The notes under the pieces were generated by a model. It searched no databases, was not told the DNA's origin, and was given only the letters and a program-made list of their open reading frames with translations. A stretch of DNA of 64,000 bases from Salinibacterium sp. SWN167 (GTDB lineage Bacteria > Actinomycetota > Actinomycetes > Actinomycetales > Microbacteriaceae). Both the position numbers and the translations under genes were made by a program. This document shows positions 8,074-15,879 of this stretch, piece after piece; positions within the stretch are counted from its first letter, which is position 1, and each line of letters opens with the position of its first letter. The DNA lies in NCBI RefSeq assembly GCF_015864665.1, contig NZ_JADYWU010000001.1, positions 186,001-250,000 of the forward strand, given 5' to 3'.

Positions 8074-8104
8074 GCTGTGGCGGCCATCCGATGACCGCCA
8101 CAGC
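8074..8104 (+). terminator. Intercistronic hairpin between roadblock 2 and the DUF2510 gene
   Basis: GCTGTGGCGG (8074-8083) pairs perfectly with CCGCCACAGC (8095-8104) around an 11-base loop. No T-run follows, so it is more likely an RNA-stability or attenuation element than a full terminator. Confidence 0.5.
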
Positions 8105-8131
8105 AGGCTTCACCGCTCAGAAAGAAACATC

Positions 8132-9214
8132 ATGACCGACGGCACCAGTATCCCCGCAGGGTGGTACCGCGACCCGCTTGGCGCGCTGCAGCTTCGCTGG
8201 TGGGATGCCACCGCCTGGACCGAGCACGTCTCAGCCCTCGACAGCGAGCCAACACCTCTCAACGTCACGGTCGATGAAGAACAGTTCAACGTCAGCGCTC
8301 CTGCCACTGCCGGGGACCCTGACGTGCTCGTCATTCACCCGGCCCCGCGCAAGAGCGCCCGCGATCATGCGAACGCTAGCGCCTCCATGGACTCGGCGAT
8401 GCCCGCCATGGCCGGCACCACCACAACTACGGCCACCGCTCCTGTCCCGTTCTCAGCCGCTTCAACGACGGAAGCGAATGCTGCGGGACCCCAGCGCGCC
8501 ACAGCACAGATCCTCAACGTCACCCCGATCGACGACGAAAACACTCCAGCGGATGCCGCCTCCGGTACGCCCGCGGCAGGCAAGCGCCGCACGGGACCCG
8601 CTACCAGTGCTGATATCGTTCTGCCCGCAGCCACCTGGAATGCGCTCAACCGCGCCATCACCGAAGCCGTTCACTCTGCCGCGGAACCGCTCGTCGAACT
8701 CCGCTTCGCCGATGCTCCCACCCTGGTCATTGACCCCCGCGGTGGCGTTTACTGGTGGGCTCAACCTCTTGAGAAGCTCTCTGAAACGACCGCCGACGGC
8801 GACGTCGAAACCGTTGCTCGCCCGCTCGCGATTCACCACGATGAAGCTGGCCGCGACTGGGAGCCTCTGATTTGGCTCATCGGCACTCAGGCTCAGCCCG
8901 AGTCGTTCGACCCACTAAGCCTTTCTGGCGCTCGCTTCAAGCTGCGTCGCTGGCCAAACCTCACCACCCTGACGCACACCACTGACCAGATGAGCATGAC
9001 GGCAATGCTCGGCGCCGCCTACCTCACGATCACCGAGCTCGCGTCACTCGCACACGTTCCCGAAGACGAAGCGCGCCGCTTAGTCTCCACCTTTGAACTG
9101 ATGGGTTTGTTGACTCACACCGTCGACACGACCGCCGATGTGATCCGGATGCCTGAGCCTGAAGCCTCGAAAGAGGGAATCTTCTCCCGGCTGAAAGCAC
9201 GCTTCAGTCGCTAG
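8132..9214 (+). CDS. DUF2510 protein with a C-terminal winged-helix-like region, putative effector of the GTPase/roadblock module
   Basis: The 360-residue protein has a DUF2510 motif at residues 7-35 (GWYRDPLGALQLRWWDATAWTEHV). About 130 residues of low-complexity Ala/Thr/Pro linker follow, then a folded region from about 165 rich in aromatic strands (WNALNRAI, VYWWAQPL). The last 80 residues look like a winged helix (LTITELASLAHVPEDEARRL, STFELMGLL). No transmembrane segment is evident. DUF2510 is common at the N terminus of actinobacterial envelope-associated proteins. The position as last gene of the operon suggests that this is the output partner of the switch. The winged-helix assignment is by eye and the function is unknown. 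Confidence 0.65.
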   Translation: MTDGTSIPAGWYRDPLGALQLRWWDATAWTEHVSALDSEPTPLNVTVDEEQFNVSAPATAGDPDVLVIHPAPRKSARDHANASASMDSAMPAMAGTTTTTATAPVPFSAASTTEANAAGPQRATAQILNVTPIDDENTPADAASGTPAAGKRRTGPATSADIVLPAATWNALNRAITEAVHSAAEPLVELRFADAPTLVIDPRGGVYWWAQPLEKLSETTADGDVETVARPLAIHHDEAGRDWEPLIWLIGTQAQPESFDPLSLSGARFKLRRWPNLTTLTHTTDQMSMTAMLGAAYLTITELASLAHVPEDEARRLVSTFELMGLLTHTVDTTADVIRMPEPEASKEGIFSRLKARFSR

Positions 9215-9228
9215 TCACGGGGTGCTGC

Positions 9229-10173
9229 TTAGTGCACGTACTCCAGCAGGTCGAGCCCAAAGGTGCGCATCGCTTCAATTACGCGCAGGCGTGAACGAAG
9301 GTTGGCGTCATCGAATTGGATGGATGCCGCATACGCGACTGCGCGCTTGTTGCCTCTGAGGGCGCCCGCTTCCGCTCGCACCCCCTGATCGATTCCGGTC
9401 TTGTTGACCAGGAGTGTGTTGTGGTCTGCTCCCCGGTGAGCCAGGGGATCAAGCCCGAACGCACTCGCGACGAGCGACAGATCGGTGTTGAGCGAGAGCC
9501 AACCGAGCACGCGTTGGCTGGCGATCGAGTTCACAATTTCGCCACGGGCAAGGGCACCGAATAGCCAGCTGAGTTCGATGGCGGAGCCGACGGACAGCTG
9601 GGGTGCGTCATCGGGGCCCCGAGTATCGCGCACGAGATCGAGGAGCGCTGTCTTGGTGAGACCGAGGGATTCGGTGCGGGCTCGCACAGCATCCAACCCG
9701 ATCAGTCGAAGCAGGATGTTGGTCGCCAGGTTGTCGCTGGTGGCACCGACGAGCGCGGCCAGGTCAGCTACCGGAAGCGATGGTGCTTGCAAGTGCTGCC
9801 AGAGTCCGGCGGCGCCAACGGATGCACCGGGAACTTTGTCGAGGATGCCGTAGGGCGCAAAGTCTCGGCTATCGAATCGCGCCGCTACTTCGATAAGCAG
9901 CAGAATTTTGCCGATGCTGGCGGTGGGGAGCTCTACCCGATCGTCGATGCTGAGGATCGTCTTGCCCGTGTTGATATCAACAGCGCTGGCGGACACTCGC
10001 ACGCTGCGGTCGGAAAGCTTCAGTTTTCCGAGCGCGGCAAAGGTACTGGTGAAGTTGGGTTCTTCTCCAGTTCCGGCATGCTTCGCAACTCGGGGGGTGC
10101 GAATGCGATTCCGGCGTTCTCGGGTTTGCTCGATCTCTACCAAATAGTGACGCGATCTTTCGGGTCCAGCCAC
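9229..10173 (-). CDS. Class A beta-lactamase-fold serine hydrolase without signal peptide
   Basis: Active-site motifs of the serine beta-lactamase fold are all present: SxxK in TASIGKILL, SDN in GATSDNLATN and KTG in LLVNKTGIDQG. Classical enzymes of this fold are exported, but no signal peptide or lipobox is visible here. It could be a cytoplasmic esterase-like relative or have a missed N terminus. The start is uncertain. The GTG at 10171-10173 gives 314 residues but overlaps the upstream M13 peptidase gene by 37 bp. TTG at 10141-10143 would overlap by 7 bp, and neither has a good ribosome-binding site. It is co-directional with the peptidase gene and probably co-transcribed. Confidence 0.75.
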   Translation of the reverse strand: MAGPERSRHYLVEIEQTRERRNRIRTPRVAKHAGTGEEPNFTSTFAALGKLKLSDRSVRVSASAVDINTGKTILSIDDRVELPTASIGKILLLIEVAARFDSRDFAPYGILDKVPGASVGAAGLWQHLQAPSLPVADLAALVGATSDNLATNILLRLIGLDAVRARTESLGLTKTALLDLVRDTRGPDDAPQLSVGSAIELSWLFGALARGEIVNSIASQRVLGWLSLNTDLSLVASAFGLDPLAHRGADHNTLLVNKTGIDQGVRAEAGALRGNKRAVAYAASIQFDDANLRSRLRVIEAMRTFGLDLLEYVH

Positions 10174-12104
10174 AACGAATCGGATTTCGTAACACTAAAT
10201 GTCTCATAGAACGCATCGAGATTGCGAACAATTTGGTTGCAGCGGAACTCATTCGGCGAATGAGGGTCGATTGCCAGCAAGCGAATTACTTCTTCGTCGC
10301 GACCCTTTTGTTGCCACGCCTGAGCCCACGACATGAAGAATCGCTGGGCTCCAGTGAGGCCATCGATCACGGGAGCTTCGGCGCCGCCGAGAGAGATTTG
10401 GTAGGCCTTCCACGCGATCGCGAGCCCGCCAAGGTCACCGATGTTCTCACCGATCGTGAGCGAACCGTTGACGTGGTGCTCGGGAACCTGGGCGGGAGCC
10501 AAAGCATCGTACTGGTCGATGAGCGACTTTGTGCGCTCTTCGAAGGCGGCCTTATCTTCTGGCGTCCACCAGTCGACGAGGCGACCATCGCCGTCGTACT
10601 TGGCACCTTGGTCGTCGAAGCCGTGGCCGATCTCGTGACCAATGACCGCGCCGATCGCGGCGTAGTTGGCGGCGTCATCCCGGCCCTCATCAAAGAAGGG
10701 GTACTGCAGAATAGCGGCCGGGAACACGATCTCGTTGAAGCCGGGGTTGTAATACGCGTTGATGGTTTGCGGCGTCATGAACCATTCATCGCGGTCGAGC
10801 TCTTTGCCGATCTTGCCGAGTTCGCGCTGGAACTCAAACTCGTTCGCGGCGCGCACGTTGCCAGCAAGGTCATCCGCGCTGATCTCCAGAGTGGAGTAAT
10901 CGCGCCACTTGTCGGGGAACCCGATCTTGGGAGTGAACTTGTCGAGCTTGTCGAGAGCGCGCTCCCGCGTAGTCGGGCTCATCCATTCCAGCTGAGTGAT
11001 CGACTGGCGGTACGCCTCGACGAGGTTAGCGACGAGCACATCCATCGCCACTTTGGCCGTGGGCGGAAAGTGGCGCTCCACGTAGATCTTGCCGACCGCT
11101 TCGCCGAGCACGCCTTCAACGAGCGAGACACCGCGCTTCCAGCGAGCACGAAGTTCGGGGGTGCCCGACAGGGTGCGGCCATAAAAGTCGAAGTTGGCTT
11201 CCACAAAATCGCCCGACAGATACGCAGCGTTGTTGCGGATGACCTGCCACGACAACCAGTCACGCCACGCCTGCAGGTGGTCGTCGCTCAGCACCGCCTC
11301 AAGCCCTTCGGCGAAGCTGGGCTGGCGCACGACGACTTCGTCGAAGGAGTGGGCGGGAACATCGATGGCGTCGAGCCACACGTTCAAGTCGATGGCGCCC
11401 GTGAGGTCGTTGGCGGCCTGCCACGTCATCGGGTTGTAGGTCTTTTCGCTATCGCGGTTGGCGACGTTATCCCAGTGCTTCGACGCGATCTCGGTTTCGA
11501 GGGCGACGATGCGGGCGGCGCGCTCAGCCGGAGCATCGAGACCGGCGAGCGTCAGCATCCGCTCAATGAAAGTTGTGTACTTCGCCAAGACCTCGGCGAA
11601 CTTCTCTTCGCGGTAGTACGACTCGTCGGGAAGGCCGAGACCACCTTGCTCGAGAAAGACAAGGTAGCGCTCGGGGTTGCCGGGGTCATTGTCGACGAAG
11701 AGCTGGAAGAACCCGCTCGTGCCCCCGCGTTCAAGGCGGCCGAGCGTGCTGAGCAAAGTGGGGATGGAGTCAACCGCAGCAGCATCAGCAAGCTGGGCCG
11801 CGATGGGCGTAGCCCCGAGTTCGTCGGCACGAGCCTCGTCGAGGAAGCTCGCGTAGAGGTCGCCAACCTTGCGCTGTTCGGTGCCGGGCTCTGCCGACTG
11901 CGACTCGATGATGATGTCGCGCACAGCCTCTTCGGCTTCTTCGGCCAACACCATGAAGGAGCCATACCGCGCCTTGTCAGACGGAATCTCGGTGCGGTCG
12001 ATCCAGGCGCCATTCACATGGCGAAAGAGATCGTCTTGAGGGCGCACCTGAGGATCAAGATCGTTGACGGCAATTCCGGAAGGCAATGATGATTCGGCAC
12101 TCAT
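10137..12104 (-). CDS. pepO: M13-family zinc metallopeptidase (PepO/neprilysin type)
   Basis: This 655-residue enzyme cleaves small to medium peptides. The zinc motif HEIGH lies near residue 490 (VIGHEIGHGFDDQGAKYDG), and the second glutamate ligand motif ENIGDLGG about 65 residues later; the C-terminal W is typical. There is no signal peptide, as in many bacterial PepO proteins. The reading frame is open for another 200 codons upstream, but that part overlaps the divergent transporter gene. The ATG at 12102-12104 gives the family start (MSAESSLPSG). TAGGCT lies 7 bp before that ATG, so the mRNA may be leaderless. Confidence 0.93.
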   Translation of the reverse strand: MSAESSLPSGIAVNDLDPQVRPQDDLFRHVNGAWIDRTEIPSDKARYGSFMVLAEEAEEAVRDIIIESQSAEPGTEQRKVGDLYASFLDEARADELGATPIAAQLADAAAVDSIPTLLSTLGRLERGGTSGFFQLFVDNDPGNPERYLVFLEQGGLGLPDESYYREEKFAEVLAKYTTFIERMLTLAGLDAPAERAARIVALETEIASKHWDNVANRDSEKTYNPMTWQAANDLTGAIDLNVWLDAIDVPAHSFDEVVVRQPSFAEGLEAVLSDDHLQAWRDWLSWQVIRNNAAYLSGDFVEANFDFYGRTLSGTPELRARWKRGVSLVEGVLGEAVGKIYVERHFPPTAKVAMDVLVANLVEAYRQSITQLEWMSPTTRERALDKLDKFTPKIGFPDKWRDYSTLEISADDLAGNVRAANEFEFQRELGKIGKELDRDEWFMTPQTINAYYNPGFNEIVFPAAILQYPFFDEGRDDAANYAAIGAVIGHEIGHGFDDQGAKYDGDGRLVDWWTPEDKAAFEERTKSLIDQYDALAPAQVPEHHVNGSLTIGENIGDLGGLAIAWKAYQISLGGAEAPVIDGLTGAQRFFMSWAQAWQQKGRDEEVIRLLAIDPHSPNEFRCNQIVRNLDAFYETFSVTKSDSLWLDPKDRVTIW

Positions 12105-12111
12105 GCACCCC

Positions 12112-12173
12112 AGCCTAGAGCGTTCTTTACAAGGATTAGCTGCGAATCGAAGACCAGTGGATAGGCCTACACT
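12112..12173. promoter_or_regulatory. Divergent leaderless promoters for the M13 peptidase and MFS genes
   Basis: Minus strand: TAGGCT (12117 to 12112) is followed by 7 bases and ATG at 12104. Plus strand: TACACT (12168-12173) is followed by 6 bases and ATG at 12180. Neither start has a Shine-Dalgarno sequence. The 75-bp gap therefore seems to hold two back-to-back promoters. No convincing -35 hexamers were found. Confidence 0.45.
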
Positions 12174-12179
12174 TAACTG

Positions 12180-13610
12180 ATGACAGCCTCTGACTCGGCC
12201 GCCACACCACCCTCTCTTCCGCACGGCCTCACCAGCCGGCAGGTGCTCTCGTGGCGCAATGCGATCGCCACCCTTTTTGCTCTCGCTGGCTTTTCTTTCG
12301 CCAGTTGGGTGGGCCGCATCCCGACGGTGCGCGACACTTTTGATGCCAGTCATTCGGAGATTGGCATTCTGCTCTTTGGGCTCGCGATCGGCTCGCTGCT
12401 CGGGCTCGTCGTTGCCGGCAAGCTCGTCGAGCGGTTCGGCGCGAAGATCGTCGTGCGCGCGTGCGTGGTGCTGTTTGTCGGCTCGCTCGCTGCTACTGCG
12501 ATCATCATTGGGGTGCTGGGCAGCTTCTTCGGTGCGGTGATTTCTCTCGCCGTGTTTGGACTCGCCTTCAGCACCTACGACGTTGCCATCAACCTGTCGG
12601 GCACCGCGAACGAACGGCTCCTTGGCCGTTCGAGCATGCCGACGTTGCACGGCTTTTACAGCCTCGGCACGATGGCGGGCGCCGGGTTCGGCGCTGCGGC
12701 AGAGGCGCTGAGCGTTCCGCTCGCCACTCACCTCGTGATCGTCTCGGCGATCGTTCTCATCACTGCGCTCGTCGTGTCGGCATTGATCCTTCCGGAGCGA
12801 CTCGCGGATCCGCCGCCCAACACCGTCGAGATGAAGGTCGCCGCCGGAGAGCTGACCGCCCCGAAGCTGAAAAGCGTCTGGCTCGAGCCCCGCACCATCC
12901 TCATCGGCATCATCGTGCTCGGCATGGCCTTCGCTGAAGGCTCGGCCATCGACTGGCTCGCTCTCGCCATGGTCGACGGCTACGAAATCTCTAATGCCTT
13001 CGGCACTCTGATCTTTGGTGTCTTCGTGACCGCCATGACCGCCACCCGATTCTTTGGGGTTCGCGCCCTCGACCGCTTCGGTCGCGTTCCCGTGCTGCGC
13101 GCATCCGCAGGTCTCGCCGCTGCAGGCTTGCTACTCGTCATCTTCTCGCCGGCCGTCTGGCTCGCCGTCATCGGTACCGCGCTCTGGGGTGCTGGTGCTG
13201 CCCTCGGATTCCCCGTCGGCATCTCCGCCGCTGCGGATGACCCCAAGCGCGCCACCGCGAGAGTGACGGCCGTCGCAACCATCGCCTACGCCTCCACGCT
13301 CATCGGCCCACCCATGATCGGCGTGCTCAGCGACCAGGTCGGCGTGCTGAATGCGCTGCTGCTGATCGTGGTTCTCGCGATCATCTCTGGGCTACTTTCG
13401 CCGTACGCCCGAGAACTGGCAGGCCGCCACGCGTTCCCGTACGTCGACTTCTCGTCGCCGGGTACGACATCCATTGCCATCACAATGGCGACCACCGAAA
13501 TGCACTTCGTCATCACCCCCGAGCAGATCGAAGAAGCGCAGCGCGAGAACGAGCGTCGCGGCTTAGGCAAGTTCAAGCGCAAGCGCCCGGGCGGCGGCAG
13601 CGGGAAATGA
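12180..13610 (+). CDS. MFS transporter
   Basis: The 476-residue protein has about twelve hydrophobic segments and the MFS loop motif GKLVERFGAK after the second segment. The first segment is preceded by a short polar N terminus and the C-terminal tail is basic (KFKRKRPGG). The pattern resembles the fucose-permease/YbjJ branch, which moves sugars or acts as an efflux pump; the substrate is not readable. The ATG at 12180 lies 6 bp after a TACACT hexamer and has no ribosome-binding site, which suggests a leaderless mRNA. It is divergent from the M13 peptidase and converges with the alpha/beta hydrolase gene downstream. Confidence 0.85.
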   Translation: MTASDSAATPPSLPHGLTSRQVLSWRNAIATLFALAGFSFASWVGRIPTVRDTFDASHSEIGILLFGLAIGSLLGLVVAGKLVERFGAKIVVRACVVLFVGSLAATAIIIGVLGSFFGAVISLAVFGLAFSTYDVAINLSGTANERLLGRSSMPTLHGFYSLGTMAGAGFGAAAEALSVPLATHLVIVSAIVLITALVVSALILPERLADPPPNTVEMKVAAGELTAPKLKSVWLEPRTILIGIIVLGMAFAEGSAIDWLALAMVDGYEISNAFGTLIFGVFVTAMTATRFFGVRALDRFGRVPVLRASAGLAAAGLLLVIFSPAVWLAVIGTALWGAGAALGFPVGISAAADDPKRATARVTAVATIAYASTLIGPPMIGVLSDQVGVLNALLLIVVLAIISGLLSPYARELAGRHAFPYVDFSSPGTTSIAITMATTEMHFVITPEQIEEAQRENERRGLGKFKRKRPGGGSGK

Positions 13611-13649
13611 CTTCGCGACCTACGCGGCTGACGCAGTTGGCTGATCAGC

Positions 13650-14387
13650 TCAGGCCTGAGTGAGCCACTCCCTCACGCGGTCGCCGAACCAGTCCGGGCG
13701 TTGAAGCGGGATGCCGTGCCCGCAACCTTCGACGAGCGTGAGTGTGCTGCTGGGCTGGGCTTCGTGAATCGCGGCGGCCGACTCGTGCATCAGCCGACGC
13801 TCCTTGGTGCCCGCCATCACCAGAACACGACCGTCGAAGGTCGACCACTCCGCCGGGAGTTCGAATCTCATGTTCTCGCCGACGGCCGCCAGCAAGCTTT
13901 GCTTCGTGACGCCGGCACTCGTCTCGATGTAGTCCTCGATCTGGTGAGGAGGAACGAACAATTCGCGAGCTTGCAGCTTGGCGAACCAGCGCTGGCGAGC
14001 AAGCGGAGCGCTGACCCCCAGGGCGGCAAGCGTGAGACCCGTGAAGGGCATGGCTTTCGCCTGCGCGCTCACGATCACGGCGTTCGTGACGAGTTGAGGG
14101 TGGTGCGACGCGAGCAGAATCGCGAGCTGCGCGCCCAGCGAGAACCCGATCACGGTGACGGGGGTCGTGATGAGACTCGCCAGCGCTGCGACCGTCGCGG
14201 CGTGCGAGACATAGGGTTCGTCGGCTGAGTGCCCGTGGCCCGGGAGGTCGGGAACGATCACCCGGTAATCGGTCTCGAGCCGCTCTCGCAGTGAATCCCA
14301 CATCCAGCCCGCAACACCGCCACCGTGGAGAAGCAGAACGGGCGGGGCATCAGCTGGTCCGGAGGTGGCGACATACATGGTCACCAT
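13650..14387 (-). CDS. Alpha/beta hydrolase
   Basis: This 245-residue single-domain hydrolase has the oxyanion motif LLLHGGG near residue 20, the nucleophile elbow GFSLGA (serine near residue 101) and the catalytic histidine in EGCGHGIPL near the C terminus. Cap-helix residues between about 130 and 180 are unremarkable. The substrate is unknown; esters, lactones or haloalkanes are all possible for this fold. Two starts are possible: ATG at 14385-14387, or ATG at 14376-14378, which has AGGATGGTG before it at a good distance and may be the real one. The gene stands alone and is divergent from nucS. Confidence 0.82.
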   Translation of the reverse strand: MVTMYVATSGPADAPPVLLLHGGGVAGWMWDSLRERLETDYRVIVPDLPGHGHSADEPYVSHAATVAALASLITTPVTVIGFSLGAQLAILLASHHPQLVTNAVIVSAQAKAMPFTGLTLAALGVSAPLARQRWFAKLQARELFVPPHQIEDYIETSAGVTKQSLLAAVGENMRFELPAEWSTFDGRVLVMAGTKERRLMHESAAAIHEAQPSSTLTLVEGCGHGIPLQRPDWFGDRVREWLTQA

Positions 14388-14477
14388 CCTGTCAGGTGCT
14401 CGAACGCGGATGGCCGTCGGCGGCTCGGCCAGACGATGAATCTCGCCCAGGATGATTCACCACGGACCTTCTCCGAG

Positions 14478-14483
14478 TACCGT
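14478..14483 (+). promoter_or_regulatory. -10 hexamer for leaderless nucS transcript
   Basis: TACCGT is followed by six bases (14484-14489) and the nucS GTG at 14490. No Shine-Dalgarno sequence is present. The arrangement is the same as at hemA, hemE and the tetR gene at 20466. Confidence 0.45.
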
Positions 14484-14489
14484 AGGACG

Positions 14490-15185
14490 GTGCGACTTGT
14501 CATAGCCAAATGCTCCGTTGATTACGCCGGACGCCTCAGTGCCCACCTGCCCCTCGCGACGCGACTGCTGCTGCTGAAGGCTGACGGCAGTGTGCTCGTG
14601 CACTCCGATGCGCTCTCGTACAAGCCGCTCAACTGGATGAGCCCTCCCTGCGTTCTTTCCACCCTTGAGCCCGAAGCCGAGCAGTCGGATGCCGGAGTCA
14701 CCGAGATCTGGAAGGTCGCCCACACCAAGTCGGCCGACATGCTCATCGTCTCGATTCACGAAATCCTGCACGACTCGAGCCACGAACTAGGCGTCGACCC
14801 CGGACTGCAAAAGGATGGCGTCGAGGCTCACTTGCAGAAGCTGCTGGCCGAGCACATCGACATTTTGGGCGAGGGCTACCGTCTGGTTCGCCGCGAATAC
14901 ATGACCGCCATCGGGCCGGTCGACATTCTCGCGACCGACGAGAAGGGCGCAAGCGTTGCCGTGGAACTCAAGCGTCGCGGCGACATCGATGGCGTCGAGC
15001 AGTTGACGCGCTACCTCGAGCTGATGAACCGTGACCCGCTGCTGGCTCCGGTCACCGGCATTTTTGCCGCCCAGGAAATCAAGCCGCAGGCACGTACGCT
15101 CGCGAAGGACCGCGGCATCCGCTGTGTGCTGTTGGATTACGACGAGATGCGCGGCCTCGACGATCCCAACATGCGATTGTTCTAG
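14490..15185 (+). CDS. nucS: Mismatch-specific endonuclease NucS (EndoMS)
   Basis: NucS cuts both strands at G-T, G-G and T-T mismatches and carries non-canonical mismatch repair in Actinobacteria that lack MutS/MutL. The 231-residue protein begins [16 protein letters not shown] and contains [10 protein letters not shown] in the N-terminal DNA-binding domain. In the C-terminal nuclease domain it has the PD-(D/E)XK-type core [20 protein letters not shown]. The reading frame is open further upstream, but the GTG at 14490 gives the conserved N terminus and follows a TACCGT hexamer by 6 bp. The HAD phosphatase gene starts 31 bp downstream. Beta clamp, its known partner, is encoded at 58091-59236. 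Confidence 0.95.
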   Translation: MRLVIAKCSVDYAGRLSAHLPLATRLLLLKADGSVLVHSDALSYKPLNWMSPPCVLSTLEPEAEQSDAGVTEIWKVAHTKSADMLIVSIHEILHDSSHELGVDPGLQKDGVEAHLQKLLAEHIDILGEGYRLVRREYMTAIGPVDILATDEKGASVAVELKRRGDIDGVEQLTRYLELMNRDPLLAPVTGIFAAQEIKPQARTLAKDRGIRCVLLDYDEMRGLDDPNMRLF

Positions 15186-15216
15186 TCTTCAGGCGCACGC
15201 CTTAGGCTGGTAACAA

Positions 15217-15879
15217 ATGGCTAATAACTGGACTTGCATTCTCGTTGACCTTGACGGCACGATCGCTGACTCGGCGCCCGGAATCACGGCGTCGCTCGCG
15301 TACATGTTTGAGGAGATGGGCTACCCCGTGCCCTCGGCTGAAGAGCTGCGCGCCTACGTTGGCCCGCCCATTGTGGACTCGTTCCGCGACCGCGCCGGAT
15401 TCACGCCCGTTGAAGCGGCGCAGGCACTCTCGATCTACCGCCGCCATTACATGGAGGGCAATAGCGCCAACGGAAGCGACATCTTCCCCGGCATCCCCGA
15501 GGTGCTGAAGACGCTGCACGCGACGGGGATTCCCTTGTCGCTGGCGACCTCGAAGCCGGAGTTTCCGGCATCCGTGATTCTGGATCACGCGAACCTCACG
15601 CAGTACTTCCGTGTGATGGCTGGCGCCTCGATCGATGAGATTCGCAGCGCCAAGAAAGACATCGTGGCCGAAGCGCTTACGCGCCTGACGATGATCGGTG
15701 CCGACGTGAGCAACCCGGTGATGATCGGTGACCGCTTCTACGACATCGAGGGTGCAGCCGAGCACAACATCCCCACGATTTATGTCGACTGGGGTTATGG
15801 CAACCCTGGCGAATCCGACGGATCGCTCGCTGTGGTCTCGAAGGCAGAAGAACTGCTGCCGCTGCTGCTTCCTAGCTAG
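15217..15879 (+). CDS. HAD-family hydrolase (phosphoglycolate phosphatase-like)
   Basis: The 220-residue protein has HAD motif I at residues 10-14 (DLDGT), motif II around ATSKPE, the motif III lysine in SAKKDIV and motif IV in MIGDRFYDIEGA. The helical cap between motifs I and II makes it a Gph/PpaX-like member. Such enzymes remove phosphate from small metabolites such as phosphoglycolate or sugar phosphates; the substrate is not determined. The ATG at 15217 has no ribosome-binding site, and TAGGCT lies 8 bp upstream (15203-15208), so it may have its own leaderless transcript. It converges with the flavin monooxygenase gene; their ends overlap by 4 bp. Confidence 0.88.
   Translation: MANNWTCILVDLDGTIADSAPGITASLAYMFEEMGYPVPSAEELRAYVGPPIVDSFRDRAGFTPVEAAQALSIYRRHYMEGNSANGSDIFPGIPEVLKTLHATGIPLSLATSKPEFPASVILDHANLTQYFRVMAGASIDEIRSAKKDIVAEALTRLTMIGADVSNPVMIGDRFYDIEGAAEHNIPTIYVDWGYGNPGESDGSLAVVSKAEELLPLLLPS

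Noticed and set aside
12105-12731. Open frame extending the M13 peptidase by about 200 codons
   Set aside because: It lies opposite the divergent MFS gene, has no family similarity and the ATG at 12104 gives the conserved N terminus after a good -10.
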